This document shows positions 1 through 11,500 of a stretch of DNA of 64,000 bases, piece after piece (the stretch's first letter is position 1; every line of letters begins with the position of its first letter). Origin of the DNA: Halictus rubicundus (Eukaryota > Arthropoda > Insecta > Hymenoptera > Halictidae); contig NW_027488816.1 of assembly GCF_050948215.1 (NCBI RefSeq), forward strand, positions 62,001 through 126,000, read 5' to 3'. The notes beneath the pieces were generated by a model. That model was not told the DNA's origin. It worked only from the letters and a program-made list of their open reading frames with translations, and ran no database searches. Position numbers and translations under genes: made by a program.

Positions 1-569
1 CTATCCTATGCTATCCTCTATCGTATCCTATCCTCTATCCTATCCTATCCTCTATCCTATCCTATCCTCTATCCTATCCAATCCTCTATCCTATCCTATC
101 CTCTATCCTATCCTATCCTCTATCCTATCCTATCCTCTATCCTATCCTATCCTCTATCCTATTCTATCCTCTATCCTATCCAATCCTATATCCTATTCTC
201 TATCCTATCCTATCCTCTATGATATCCTATCCTATATCCTAACCTATTCTCTATCCTATCCTATCCTCTATCCTATCCTATCCTCTATCCTATCCTATCC
301 TCTATCCTATCCTATCCTCTATCCTATCCTATCCTATCCTATCCTCTATCCTATCCTATCCTCTATCCTATCCTATCCTCTATCCTATCCTATCCTATCC
401 TCTATCCTATCCTCTATCCTATCCAATCCTATATCCTATTCTCCATCCTATCCTATCCTCTATCCTATCCTATCCTCTATCAGATCCTATCCTCTATCCT
501 ATCCTATCCTCTATCCTATCGTATCCTATCCTCTATCCTATCCTATCCTCTATCCTATCGTATCCTCTA

Positions 570-2425
570 TCCTATCGTATCCTCTATCCTATCCTATCGT
601 TTATCCTATCCTATGCTCTATCCTATCCTATTCTCTATCCTATCCTATCCTCTATCCTATCCTCTATTCTATCCAATCCTATATCCTATCCTCTATCATA
701 TCCTATCCTCTATCCTATCCAATCCTATATCCTATCCTCTATCATATCCTATCCTCTATCCTATCCTATCCTCTATCCTATCCTATCCTATCCTCTATCC
801 TATCCTATCCTCTATCCTATCCTATCCTCTATCGTATCCTATCCTCTATCCTATCCTATCCTCTATCCTATCCTATCCTCTATCCTATCCTATCCGCTAT
901 CCTATCCAATCCTATATCCTATTCTCTATTCTATCCTATCCTCTATCCTATCCTATCCTCTATCCTATCCTATCCTCTATCCTATCCTATTCTCTATCCT
1001 ATCCTATCCTCTATCCTATCCTATCCTCTATCCTATCCTATCCTCTCTCCTATTCTATCCTCTATCCTATCCAATCCTATATCGTATCCTCTATCCTATC
1101 CTGTCCTCTATCCTATCCTATCCACTATCCTATCCTATCCTCTATCCTATCCTATCCTCTATCCTATCGTATCCTCTATCCTATCCTATCGTTTATCCTA
1201 TCCAATCCTCTATCCTATCCTATTCTCTATCCTATCCTATCCTCTATCCTATCCTATCCTCTATCCTATCCTATCCTCTATCCTATCCTATCCTCTATCG
1301 TATATTATCCTCTATCCTATCCTATTCTCTATCCTATCCTATTCTCTATCCTATCCTATCCTCTATCCTATCCTATTCTCCATCCGATCCTATCCTCTAT
1401 CCTATCTTATCCTCTATCCTATCCTATCCTCTATCCTATCCTATCCTCTATCCTATCCTATCCTATCCTCTATCTTATCCTATCCTCTATCATATCCTAT
1501 CCTCTATCCTATCCTATCGTTTATCCTATCCTATCCTCAATCGTATCCTATTCTCTATCCTATCCTATTCTCTATCCTATCCTATCCTCTATCCTATCCT
1601 ATTCTCCATCCGATCCTATCCTCTATCCTATCTTATCCTCTATCCTATCCTATCCTCTATCCTATCCTATCCTCTATCCTATCCTATCCTATCCTCTATC
1701 CTATCCTATCCTCTATCCTATCCTATCCTCTATCGTATCCTATCCGCTATCCTATCCAATCCTATATCCTATTCTCTATTCTATCCTATCCTCTATCCTA
1801 TCCTATCCTCTATCCTATCCTATCCTCTATCCTATCCTATTCTCTATCCTATCCTATCCTCTATCCTATCCTATCCTCTATCCTATCCTATCCTCTCTCC
1901 TATTCTATCCTCTATCCTATCCAATCCTATATCGTATCCTCTATCCTATCCTATCCTCTATCATATCCTATCCACTATCCTATCCTATCCTCTATCCTAT
2001 CCTATCCTCTATCCTATCGTATCCTCTATCCTATCCTATCGTTTATCCTATCCAATCCTCTATCCTATCCTATTCTCTATCCTATCCTATCCTCTATCCT
2101 ATCCTATCCTCTATCCTATCCTATCCTCTATCGTATATTATCCTCTATCCTATCCTATTCTCTATCCTATCCTATTCTCTATCCTATCCTATCCTCTATC
2201 CTATCCTATTCTCCATCCGATCCTATCCTCTATCCTATCTTATCCTCTATCCTATCCTATCCTCTATCCTATCCTATCCTCTATCCTATCCTATCCTATC
2301 CTCTATCTTATCCTATCCTCTATCATATCCTATCCTCTATCCTATCCTATCGTTTATCCTATCCTATCCTCTATCGTATCCTATTCTCTATCCTATCCTA
2401 TTCTCTATCCTATCCTATCCTCTAT
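570..2425 (+). repeat. Third, partial copy of the 7.4 kb unit core
   Basis: This stretch matches the early part of the 7.42 kb units found later. The ATG variant at 613 corresponds to 8958 and 16379, and GTATATT at 1300/2133 corresponds to 9628/10461 and 17049/17882. The offset to the next copy is 8345 bp at 613 and 8328 bp at the GTATATT sites, so one copy gained or lost a 17 bp unit in between. It contains two copies of an inner unit of about 833 bp. Similarity fades near 570 and near 2425. Boundaries are approximate. Confidence 0.75.
1300..1310 (+). repeat. Recurrent landmark GTATATTATCC
   Basis: This double variant of the pentamer starts at 1300, 2133, 6406, 9628, 10461, 17049, 17882, 24905, 26575, 27995, 36482, 38856, 41509, 43786, 46456, 47663, 50581, 52841, 54426, 55748, 58274, 59551 and 60878. 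Spacings of exactly 833 bp occur three times (1300/2133, 9628/10461, 17049/17882). Offsets of 1420, 2260, 4930, 4947, 5130 and 7970 bp also appear between pairs. I saw none between about 28.0 and 36.5 kb, which helps to delimit a different subfamily there. Confidence 0.88.
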
Positions 2426-2775
2426 CCTATCCTATTCTCCATCCGATCCTATCCTCTATCGTATCTTATCCTCTATCCTATCCTATCCTCTATCCTATCC
2501 TATCCTCTATCCTATCCTATCCTATCCTCTATCTTATCCTATCCTCTATCATATCCTATCCTCTATCCTATCCTATCGTTTATCCTATCCTATCCTCTAT
2601 CCTATCCTATCCTCTATCCTATCCTATTCTCTATCCTATCCTATCCTCTATCCTATCCTATCCTCTATCCTATCCTATCCTCTATCCTATCCTATCCTCT
2701 ATCCTATCCTATCCTCTATCCTATCCTATCCTCTATCCTATCCTATCCTCTATCATATCCTATCCTCTATCCTAT

Positions 2776-2846
2776 CCAATCCTATATCCTATTCTCTATC
2801 CTATCCTATCCTCTATGATATCCTATCCTCTATCCTAACCTATTCT
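2776..2846 (+). repeat. Recurrent composite landmark with GATATC and CCTAACC
   Basis: This block of about 70 bp is one example of the most frequent composite variant in the window. In order it holds CCAATCCTATATCC, CTATTCTC, two normal units, CTATGATATCC and, 15-20 bp later, CTATCCTAACCTATTCTC. The same order recurs dozens of times. GATATC in further copies starts at about 3576, 4001, 4366, 5289, 8146, 11548, 11849, 12798, 13075, 14520, 15861, 18969, 20219, 20496, 21958, 23248, 23855, 24166, 26982, 28402, 29560, 31010, 31775, 32535, 34689, 35114, 35466, 38168, 43365, 48070, 48854, 53248, 56154, 57006, 61250 and 61602. Linked variants this constant mean that units much longer than 17 bp are copied as blocks. 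The TGA in CTATGATATCC and the TAA in CCTAACC end many of the open frames. Confidence 0.9.
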
Positions 2847-2957
2847 CTATCCTATCCTATCCTCTATCCTATCCTCTATCCTATCCTCTATCCTATCCTC
2901 TATCCTCTATCCTATCCTATCGTTTATCCTATCCTATCCTCTATCCTATCCTATCCT

Positions 2958-2985
2958 CTAACATATCCTATCCGCTATCCTATCC
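2958..2985 (+). repeat. Recurrent landmark CTCTAACATATCC then CCGCTATCC
   Basis: The variant heptamer that gives CTAACATATCC is followed at once by CCGCTATCC, and upstream lies TATCGTTTATCC. The first copy starts near 2958. Others start at 6882, 7132, 7552, 8419, 10954, 11998, 18375, 19419, 24849, 25711, 27131, 28551, 37072, 39412, 40497, 44342, 45427, 48236, 51137, 53397, 56320, 58830 and 62948. Exact spacings between these copies (420, 1420, 2260, 4930, 7421 and 7970 bp) define the larger repeat units annotated below. The 39412 copy has a private G, reading CTATGCGC. Confidence 0.9.
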
Positions 2986-4188
2986 TATCCTCTATCCTAT
3001 TCTATCCTCTATCCTATCCAATCCTATATCCTATTCTCTATCCTATCCTGTCCTCTATTCTATCCTATCCTCTATCCTATCCTATCCTCTATCCTAACAT
3101 ATCCTCTATCCTATCCTATCCCCTATCCTATCCTATCCTCTATCCTATCCTATCCTCTATCCTATCCTATTCTCTATCCTATCCTATCCTCTATCCTATG
3201 CTATCCTCTATCGTATCCTATCCTTTATCCTATCCTATCCTCTATCCTATCCTATCCGCTATCCTATCCAATCCTATATCCTATTCTCTATCCTATCCTA
3301 TCCTCTATGATATCCTATCCTCTATCCTATACTATCCTCTATCCTATCCTATCCTCTATCCTATCCTATCCTCTATCCTATCCTATCCTCTATCCTATCC
3401 TATTCTCTATCCTATCCTATCCTCTATCCTATCCTATTCTCTATCCTATCCTATCCTCTATCCTATCCTATCCTGTATCCTATCCTATCCTCTATCCTAT
3501 CCTACCCTCTATCCTATTCTATCCTCTATCCTATCCAATCCTATATCCTATTCTCTATCCTATCCTATCCTCTATGATATCCTATCCTCTATCCTAACCT
3601 ATTCTCTATCCTATCCTATCCTCCATCCTATCCTATCCTATCCTCTATCCTATCCTATCGTCTATCCTATCATATCCTCTATCCTATCCTATCCCCTATC
3701 CTATCCTATCCTCTATCCTATCCTATCCTCTATCCTATCCTATCCTCTATCCTATCCTATTCTCTATCCTATCCTATCCTCTATCCTATGCTATCCTCTA
3801 TCGTATCCTATCCTCTATCCTATCCTATCCTCTATCCTATCCTATCCTCTATCCTATCCAATCCTCTATCCTATCCTATCCTCTATCCTATCCTATCCTC
3901 TATCCTATCCTATCCTCTATCCTATCCTATCCTCTATCCTATTCTATCCTCTATCCTATCCAATCCTATATCCTATTCTCTATCCTATCCTATCCTCTAT
4001 GATATCCTATCCTCTATCCTAACCTATTCTCTATCCTATCCTATCCTCTATCCTATCCTATCCTCTATCCTATCCTATCCTCTATCCTATCCTATCCTCT
4101 ATCCTATCCTATCCTCTATCCTATCCTATCCTCTATCCTATCCTATCCACTATCCTATCCTATCCTCTATCCTATCCTATCCTCTATC

Positions 4189-4269
4189 CTATCCTATCCT
4201 ATCCTATCCTCTATCCTATCCTATCCTATCCTATCCTCTATCCTATCCTATCCTATCCTATCCTCTATC
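4189..4269 (+). repeat. Run of three 27 bp monomers
   Basis: Three successive units each contain four CTATC pentamers followed by one CTCTATC, giving exactly 27 bp each (4189-4215, 4216-4242, 4243-4269). This departs from the usual 17/22 bp alternation and looks like a small local homogenisation of one length variant. Because 27 is a multiple of three, this stretch keeps one reading phase and translates as a repeating nine-residue unit, SYPLSYPIL, instead of the 17-residue cycle seen elsewhere. Confidence 0.85.
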
Positions 4270-4490
4270 CTATCCTATCCTCTATCCTATCCTATCCTCT
4301 ATCCTATACTATCCGCTATCCTATCCAATCCTATATCCTATTCTCTATCCTATCCTATCCTCTATGATATCCTATCCTCTATCCTAACCTATTCTCGATC
4401 CTATCCTATCCTCTATCCTATCCTATCCTATCCTCTATCCTATCCTCTATCCTATCCAATCCTATATCCTATTCTCCATCCTATCCTATC

Positions 4491-4976
4491 CTCTACCCTA
4501 TCCTATCCTCTATCAGATCCTATCCTCTATCCTATCCTATCCTCTATCCTATCATATCCTATCCTCTATCCTATCCTATCCTCTATCCTATCGTATCCTC
4601 TATCCTATCGTATCCTCTATCCTATCCTATCGTTTATCCTATCCTATGCTCTATCCTATCCTATTCTCTATCCTATCCTATCCTCTATCCTATGCTATCC
4701 TCTATCGTATCCTATCCTCTATCCTATCCTATCCTCTACCCTATCCTATCCTCTATCAGATCCTATCCTCTATCCTATCCTATCCTCTATCCTATCCTAT
4801 CCTCTATCCTATCGTATCCTCTATCCTATCGTATCCTCTATCCTATCCTATCGTTTATCCTATCCTATGCTCTATCCTATCCTATTCTCTATCCTATCCT
4901 ATCCTCTATCCTATCCTCTATTCTATCCAATCCTATATCCTATCCTCTATCATATCCTATCCTCTATCCTATCCTA
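4491..4976 (+). repeat. Paired 243 bp modules (CTCTACCC...CAGATCC...CGTATCC)
   Basis: Two successive modules each start with CTCTACCC, then carry CAGATCC, two CGTATCC units, CGTTTATCC and CTATGCTCTATCC. The module starts are at 4491 and 4734, 243 bp apart. The same doublet recurs at 13200/13421 (221 bp), 15041/15284 (243 bp), 20621/20842 (221 bp) and 22479/22722 (243 bp). The 22 bp difference fits gain or loss of one 22 bp unit. Single copies lie at about 5414, 11253, 15986, 18674, 24291, 25438, 35686, 42087, 47034, 48978, 55004, 57131, 60117 and 61815. None was seen between 25.5 and 35.6 kb. Confidence 0.8.
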
Positions 4977-7024
4977 TCCTCTATCCTATCCTATCCTATC
5001 CTCTATCCTATCCTATCCTCTATCCTATCCTATCCTCTATCGTATCCTATCCTCTATCCTATCCTATCCTCTATCCTATCCTATCCTATCCGCTATCCTA
5101 TCCAATCCTATATCCTATTCTCTATTCTATCCTATCCTATCCTCTATCCTATCGTATCCTCTATCCTATCCTATCCTATCCTATCCTCTATCCTATCCTA
5201 TCCTCTATCCTATCCTATCCTCTATCCTATACTATCCGCTATCCTATCCAATCCTATATCCTATTCTCTATCCTATCCTATCCTCTATGATATCCTATCC
5301 TCTATCCTAACCTATTCTCGATCCTATCCTATCCTCTATCCTATCCTATCCTATCCTCTATCCTATCCTCTATCCTATCCAATCCTATATCCTATTCTCC
5401 ATCCTATCCTATCCTCTACCCTATCCTATCCTCTATCAGATCCTATCCTCTATCCTATCCTATCCTCTATCCTATCGTATCCTATCCTCTATCCTATCCT
5501 ATCCTCTATCCTATCGTATCCTCTATCCTATCGTATCCTCTATCCTATCCTATCGTTTATCCTATCCTATGCTCTATCCTATCCTATCCTCTATCCTATC
5601 CTATTCTCCATCCTATCCTATCCTCTATCCTATCCTATCCTCTATCCTATCCTATCCTCTATCCTATCCTATTCTCTATCCTATCTTATCCTCTATCCTA
5701 TCCTATCCTCTATCCTATCCTATCCTCTATCCTATCCTATCCTCTATCCTATCCTATCCTCTATCCTATCCTATCCTCTATCCTATCTTATCCACTATCC
5801 TATCCTATCCTCTATCCTATCCTATCCTCTATCCTATCCTATCCTATCCTATCCTCTATCCTATCCTATCCTCTATCCTATCCTATCCTCTATCCTATCC
5901 TATCCTATCCTATCCTCTATCCTATCCTATCCTCTATCCTATCCTATCCTCTATCCTATCCTATCCTATCCTCTATCCTATCCTCTATCCTATCCAATCC
6001 TATATCCTATTCTCCATACTATCCTATCCTCTATCCTATCCTATCCTCTATCAGATCCTATCCTCTATCCTATCCTATCCTCTATCCTATCCTATCCTCT
6101 ATCCTATCCTATTCTCTATCCTATCCTATCTTTCTATCCTATCCTATCCTCTATCCTATCCTATCCTCTCTCCTATTCTATCCTCTATCCTATCCAATCC
6201 TATATCGTATCCTCTATCCTATCCTATCCTCTATCCTATCCTATCCACTATCCTATCCTATCCTCTATCCTATCCTATCCTCTATCCTATCGTATCCTCT
6301 ATCCTATCCTATCGTTTATCCTATCCTATCCTCTATCCTATCCTATTCTCTATCCTATCCTATCCTCTATCCTATCCTATCCTCAATCCTATCCTATCCT
6401 CTATCGTATATTATCCTCTATCCTATCCTATTCTCTATCCTATCCTATTCTCTATCCTATCCTACCCTCTATCCTATCCTATTCTCCATCCGATCCTATC
6501 CTCTATCCTATCTTATCCTCTATCCTATCCTATCCTCTATCCTATCCTATCCTCTATCCTATCCTATCCTATCCTCTATCTTATCGTATCCTCTATCATA
6601 TCCTATCCTCTATCCTATCCTATCGTTGATCCTATCCTATCCTCTATCCTATCCTATCCTCTATCCTATCGTATCCTCTATCATATCCTATCCTCTATCC
6701 TATCCAATCCTATATCCTATTCTCTATCCTATCCTATCCTCTATGATATCCTATCCTCTATTCTAACCTATTCTCTATCCTATCCTATCCTCTATCCTAT
6801 CCTATCCTATCCTCTATCCTATCCTCTATCCTATCCTATCCTATCGTTTATCCTATCCTATCCTCTATCCTATCCTATCCTCTAACATATCCTATCCGCT
6901 ATCCTATCCTATCCTCTATCCTATTCTATCCTCTATCCTATCCAATCCTATATCCTATTCTCTATCCTATCCTATCCGCTATTCTATCCTATCCTCTATC
7001 CTATCCTATCCTCTATCCTATCAT

Positions 7025-7830
7025 ATCCTCTATCCTATCCTATTCTCCATCCGATCCTATCCTCTATCATATCCTATCCTCTATCCTATCCTATCGTTTA
7101 TCCTATCCTATCCTCTATCCTATCCTATCCTCTAACATATCCTATCCGCTATCCTATCCTATCCTCTATCCTATTCTATCCTCTATCCTATCCAATCCTA
7201 TATCCTATACTCTATCCTATCCTATCCTCTATTCTATCCTATTCTCCATCCGATCCTATCCTCTATCATATCCTATCCTCTATCCTATCCTATTCTCTAT
7301 CCTATCCTATCCTCTATCCTATCCTATTCTCTATCCTATCCTATCCTCTATCCTATGCTATCCTCTATCCTATCCTATTCTCCATCCTATCCTATCCTCT
7401 ATCCTATCCTATTCTCTATCCTATCCTATTCTCTATCCTATCCTATCCTCTATCCTATCCTATTCTCCATCCGATCCTATCCTCTATCATATCCTATCCT
7501 CTATCCTATCCTATCGTTTATCCTATCCTATCCTCTATCCTATCCTATCCTCTAACATATCCTATCCGCTATCCTATCCTATCCTCTATCCTATTCTATC
7601 CTCTATCCTATCCAATCCTATATCCTATACTCTATCCTATCCTATCCTCTATTCTATCCTATCCTCTATCCTATCCTATCCTCTATCCTATCATATCCTC
7701 TATCCTATCCTATTCTCTATCCTATCCTATCCTCTATCCTATCCTATTCTCTATCCTATCCTATCCTCTATCCTATGCTATCCTCTATCCTATCCTATTC
7801 TCCATCCTATCCTATCCTCTATCCTATCCT
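7025..7830 (+). repeat. 420 bp tandem duplication
   Basis: Landmarks repeat at exactly 420 bp: CTAACATATCC at 7132/7552, the variant CTATACTCTATCC at about 7206/7626, and the ATG variant followed by CTATTCTCCATCC at 7355/7775. The two units are roughly 7025-7444 and 7445-7830. They differ in a short inner stretch (7241-7290 against 7661-7710), where one has CCATCCGATCC and the other ordinary units. A related CTAACATATCC at 6882 lies only 250 bp upstream, so the region looks like the product of successive unequal exchanges. Confidence 0.78.
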
Positions 7831-8592
7831 ATCCTCTATCCTATCCTATCCTCTATCCTATCCTATCCTCTATCCTATCCTATCCTATCCTCTATCCTAT
7901 CCTATCCTCTATCATATCCTATCCTCTATCCTATCCTATCGTTTATCCTATCCTATCCTCTATCCTATCCTATCCTCTATCCTATCCTATCCTCTATCCT
8001 ATCCTATCCTCTATCCTATCCAATCCTCTATCCTATCCTATCCTCTATCCTATCCTATCCTCTATCCTATCCTATCCTCTATCCTATTCTATCCTCTATC
8101 CTATCCAATCCTATATCCTATTCTCTATCCTATCCTATCCTCTATGATATCCTATCCTCTATCCTAACCTATTCTCTATCCTATCCTATCCTCCATCCTA
8201 TCCTATCATATCCTCTATCCTATCCTATCCCCTATCCTATCCTATCCTCTATCCTATCCTATCCTCTATGATATCCTATCCTCTATCCTAACCTATTCTC
8301 TATCCTATCCTATTCTCTATCCTATCTTACCCTCTATCCTATCCTCTCCTCTATCTTATCCTATCCTCTATCCTATCCTATCGTTTATCCTATCCTATCC
8401 TCTATCCTATCCTATCCTCTAACATATCCTATCCGCTATCCTATCCTATCCTCTATCCAATTCTATCCTCTATCCTATCCAATCCTATATCCTATTCTCT
8501 ATCCTATCCTATCCTCTATGATATCCTATCCTCTATCCTATACTATCCTCTATCCTATCCTATCCTCTATCCTATCCTATCCTCTATCCTAT

Positions 8593-11500
8593 CCCATCCT
8601 CTATCCTATCCTATTCTCTATCCTATCCTATCCTCTATCCTATCCTATTCTCTATCCTATCCTATCCTCTATCCTATCCTATCCTCTATCCTATCCTATT
8701 CTCCATCCTATCCTATCCTCTATCCTATCCTATCCTCTATCCTATCCTATCCTCTATCCTATCCTATCCTCTATCCTATCCTATCCTCTATCCTATCCTA
8801 TCCTATCCTCTATCCTATCCTATCCTCTATCATATCCTATCCTCTATCCTATCCTATCGTTTATCCTATCCTATCCTCTATCCTATCCTATCCTCTATCC
8901 TATCCTATCCTCTATCCTATCGTATCCTCTATCCTATCCTATCGTTTATCCTATCCTATGCTCTATCCTATCCTATCCTCTATCCTATCCTATCCTCTAT
9001 CCTATCCTCTATTCTATCCAATCCTATATCCTATCCTCTATCATATCCTATCCTCTATCCTATCCAATCCTATATCCTATCCTCTATCATATCCTATCCT
9101 CTATCCTATCCTATCCTCTATCCTATCCTATCCTATCCTCTATCCTATCCTATCCTCTATCCTATCCTATCCTCTATCGTATCCTATCCTCTATCCTATC
9201 CTATCCTCTATCCTATCCTATCCTCTATCCTATCCTATCCGCTATCCTATCCAATCCTATATCCTATTCTCTATTCTATCCTATCCTCTATCCTATCCTA
9301 TCCTCTATCCTATCCTATCCTCTATCCTATCCTATTCTCTATCCTATCCTATCCTCTATCCTATCCTATCCTCTATCCTTTCCTATCCTCTCTCCTATTC
9401 TATCCTCTATCCTATCCAATCCTATATCGTATCCTCTATCCTATCCTATCCTCTATCCTATCCTATCCACTATCCTATCCTATCCTCTATCCTATCCTAT
9501 CCTCTATCCTATCGTATCCTCTATCCTATCCTATCGTTTATATTATCCAATCCTCTATCCTATCCTATTCTCTATCCTATCCTATCCTCTATCCTATCCT
9601 ATCCTCTATCCTATCCTATCCTCTATCGTATATTATCCTCTATCCTATCCTATTCTCTATCCTATCCTATTCTCTATCCTATCCTATCCTCTATCCTATC
9701 CTATTCTCCATCCGATCCTATCCTCTATCCTATCTTATCCTCTATCCTATCCTATCCTCTATCCTATCCTATCCTCTATCCTATCCTATCCTATCCTCTA
9801 TCTTATCCTATCCTCTATCATATCCTATCCTCTATCCTATCCTATCGTTTATCCTATCCTATCCTCTATCGTATCCTATTCTCTATCCTATCCTATTCTC
9901 TATCCTATCCTATCCTCTATCCTATCCTATTCTCCATCCGATCCTATCCTCTATCCTATCTTATCCTCTATCCTATCCTATCCTCTATCCTATCCTATCC
10001 TCTATCCTATCCTATCCTATCCTCTATCCTATCCTATCCTCTATCCTATCCTATCCTCTATCCTATCCTATCCGCTATCCTATCCAATCCTATATCCTAT
10101 TCTCTATTCTATCCTATCCTCTATCCTATCCTATCCTCTATCCTATCCTATCCTCTATCCTATCCTATTCTCTATCCTATCCTATCCTCTATCCTATCCT
10201 ATCCTCTATCCTATCCTATCCTCTCTCCTATTCTATCCTCTATCCTATCCAATCCTATATCGTATCCTCTATCCTATCCTATCCTCTATCCTATCCTATC
10301 CACTATCCTATCCTATCCTCTATCCTATCCTATCCTCTATCCTATCGTATCCTCTATCCTATCCTATCGTTTATCCTATCCAATCCTCTATCCTATCCTA
10401 TTCTCTATCCTATCCTATCCTCTATCCTATCCTATCCTCTATCCTATCCTATCCTCTATCGTATATTATCCTCTATCCTATCCTATTCTCTATCCTATCC
10501 TATTCTCTATCCTATCCTATCCTCTATCCTATCCTATTCTCCATCCGATCCTATCCTCTATCCTATCTTATCCTCTATCCTATCCTATCCTCTATCCTAT
10601 CCTATCCTCTATCCTATCCTATCCTATCCTCTATCTTATCCTATCCTCTATCATATCCTATCCTCTATCCTATCCTATCGTTTATCCTATCCTATCCTCT
10701 ATCGTATCCTATTCTCTATCCTATCCTATTCTCTATCCTATCCTATCCTCTATCCTATCCTATCCTCTATCCTATCCTATTCTCCATCCGATCCTATCCT
10801 CTATCCTATCTTATTCTCTATCCTATCCTATCCTCTATCCTATGCTATCCTCTATCGTATCCTATCCTTTATCCTATCCTATCCTCTATCCTATCCTATC
10901 CTCTATCCTATCCTATCGTTTATCCTATCCTATCCTCTATCCTATCCTATCCTCTAACATATCCTATCCGCTATCCTATCCTATCCTCTATCCTATTCTA
11001 TCCTCTATCCTATCCAATCCTATATCCTATTCTCTATCCTATCCTATCCTCTATTCTATCCTATCCTCTATCCTATCCTATCCTCTATCCTATCATATCC
11101 TCTATCCTATCCTATCCCCTATCCTATCCTATCCTCTATCCTATCCTATCCTCTATCCTATGCTATCCTCTATCGTATCCTATCCTCTATCCTATCCTAT
11201 CCTCTATCCTATCCTATCCTCTATCCTATCCAATCCTCTATCCTATCCTATCCTCTACCCTATCCTATCCTCTATCAGATCCTATCCTCTATCCTATCCT
11301 ATCCTCTATCCTATCGTATCCTATCCTCTATCCTATCCTATCCTCTATCCTATCGTATCCTCTATCCTATCGTATCCTCTATCCTATCCTATCGTTTATC
11401 CTATCCTATGCTCTATCCTATCCTATTCTCTATCCTATCCTATCCTCTATCCTATCCTATTCTCTATCCTATCCTATCCTCTATCCCATCCTATCCTCTA

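Noticed and set aside
3198..4022. 590 bp tandem duplication between 3198 and 3788
   Set aside because: Both points share the CTATGCTATCCTCTATCG landmark, but the landmarks that follow do not keep a constant 590 bp offset, so I cannot support a clean duplication.
6120..6140. Break in the array at TATCTTTCTATCC as a possible junction with other sequence
   Set aside because: Only a small local irregularity is present and normal units resume at once on both sides. No unique sequence is seen.
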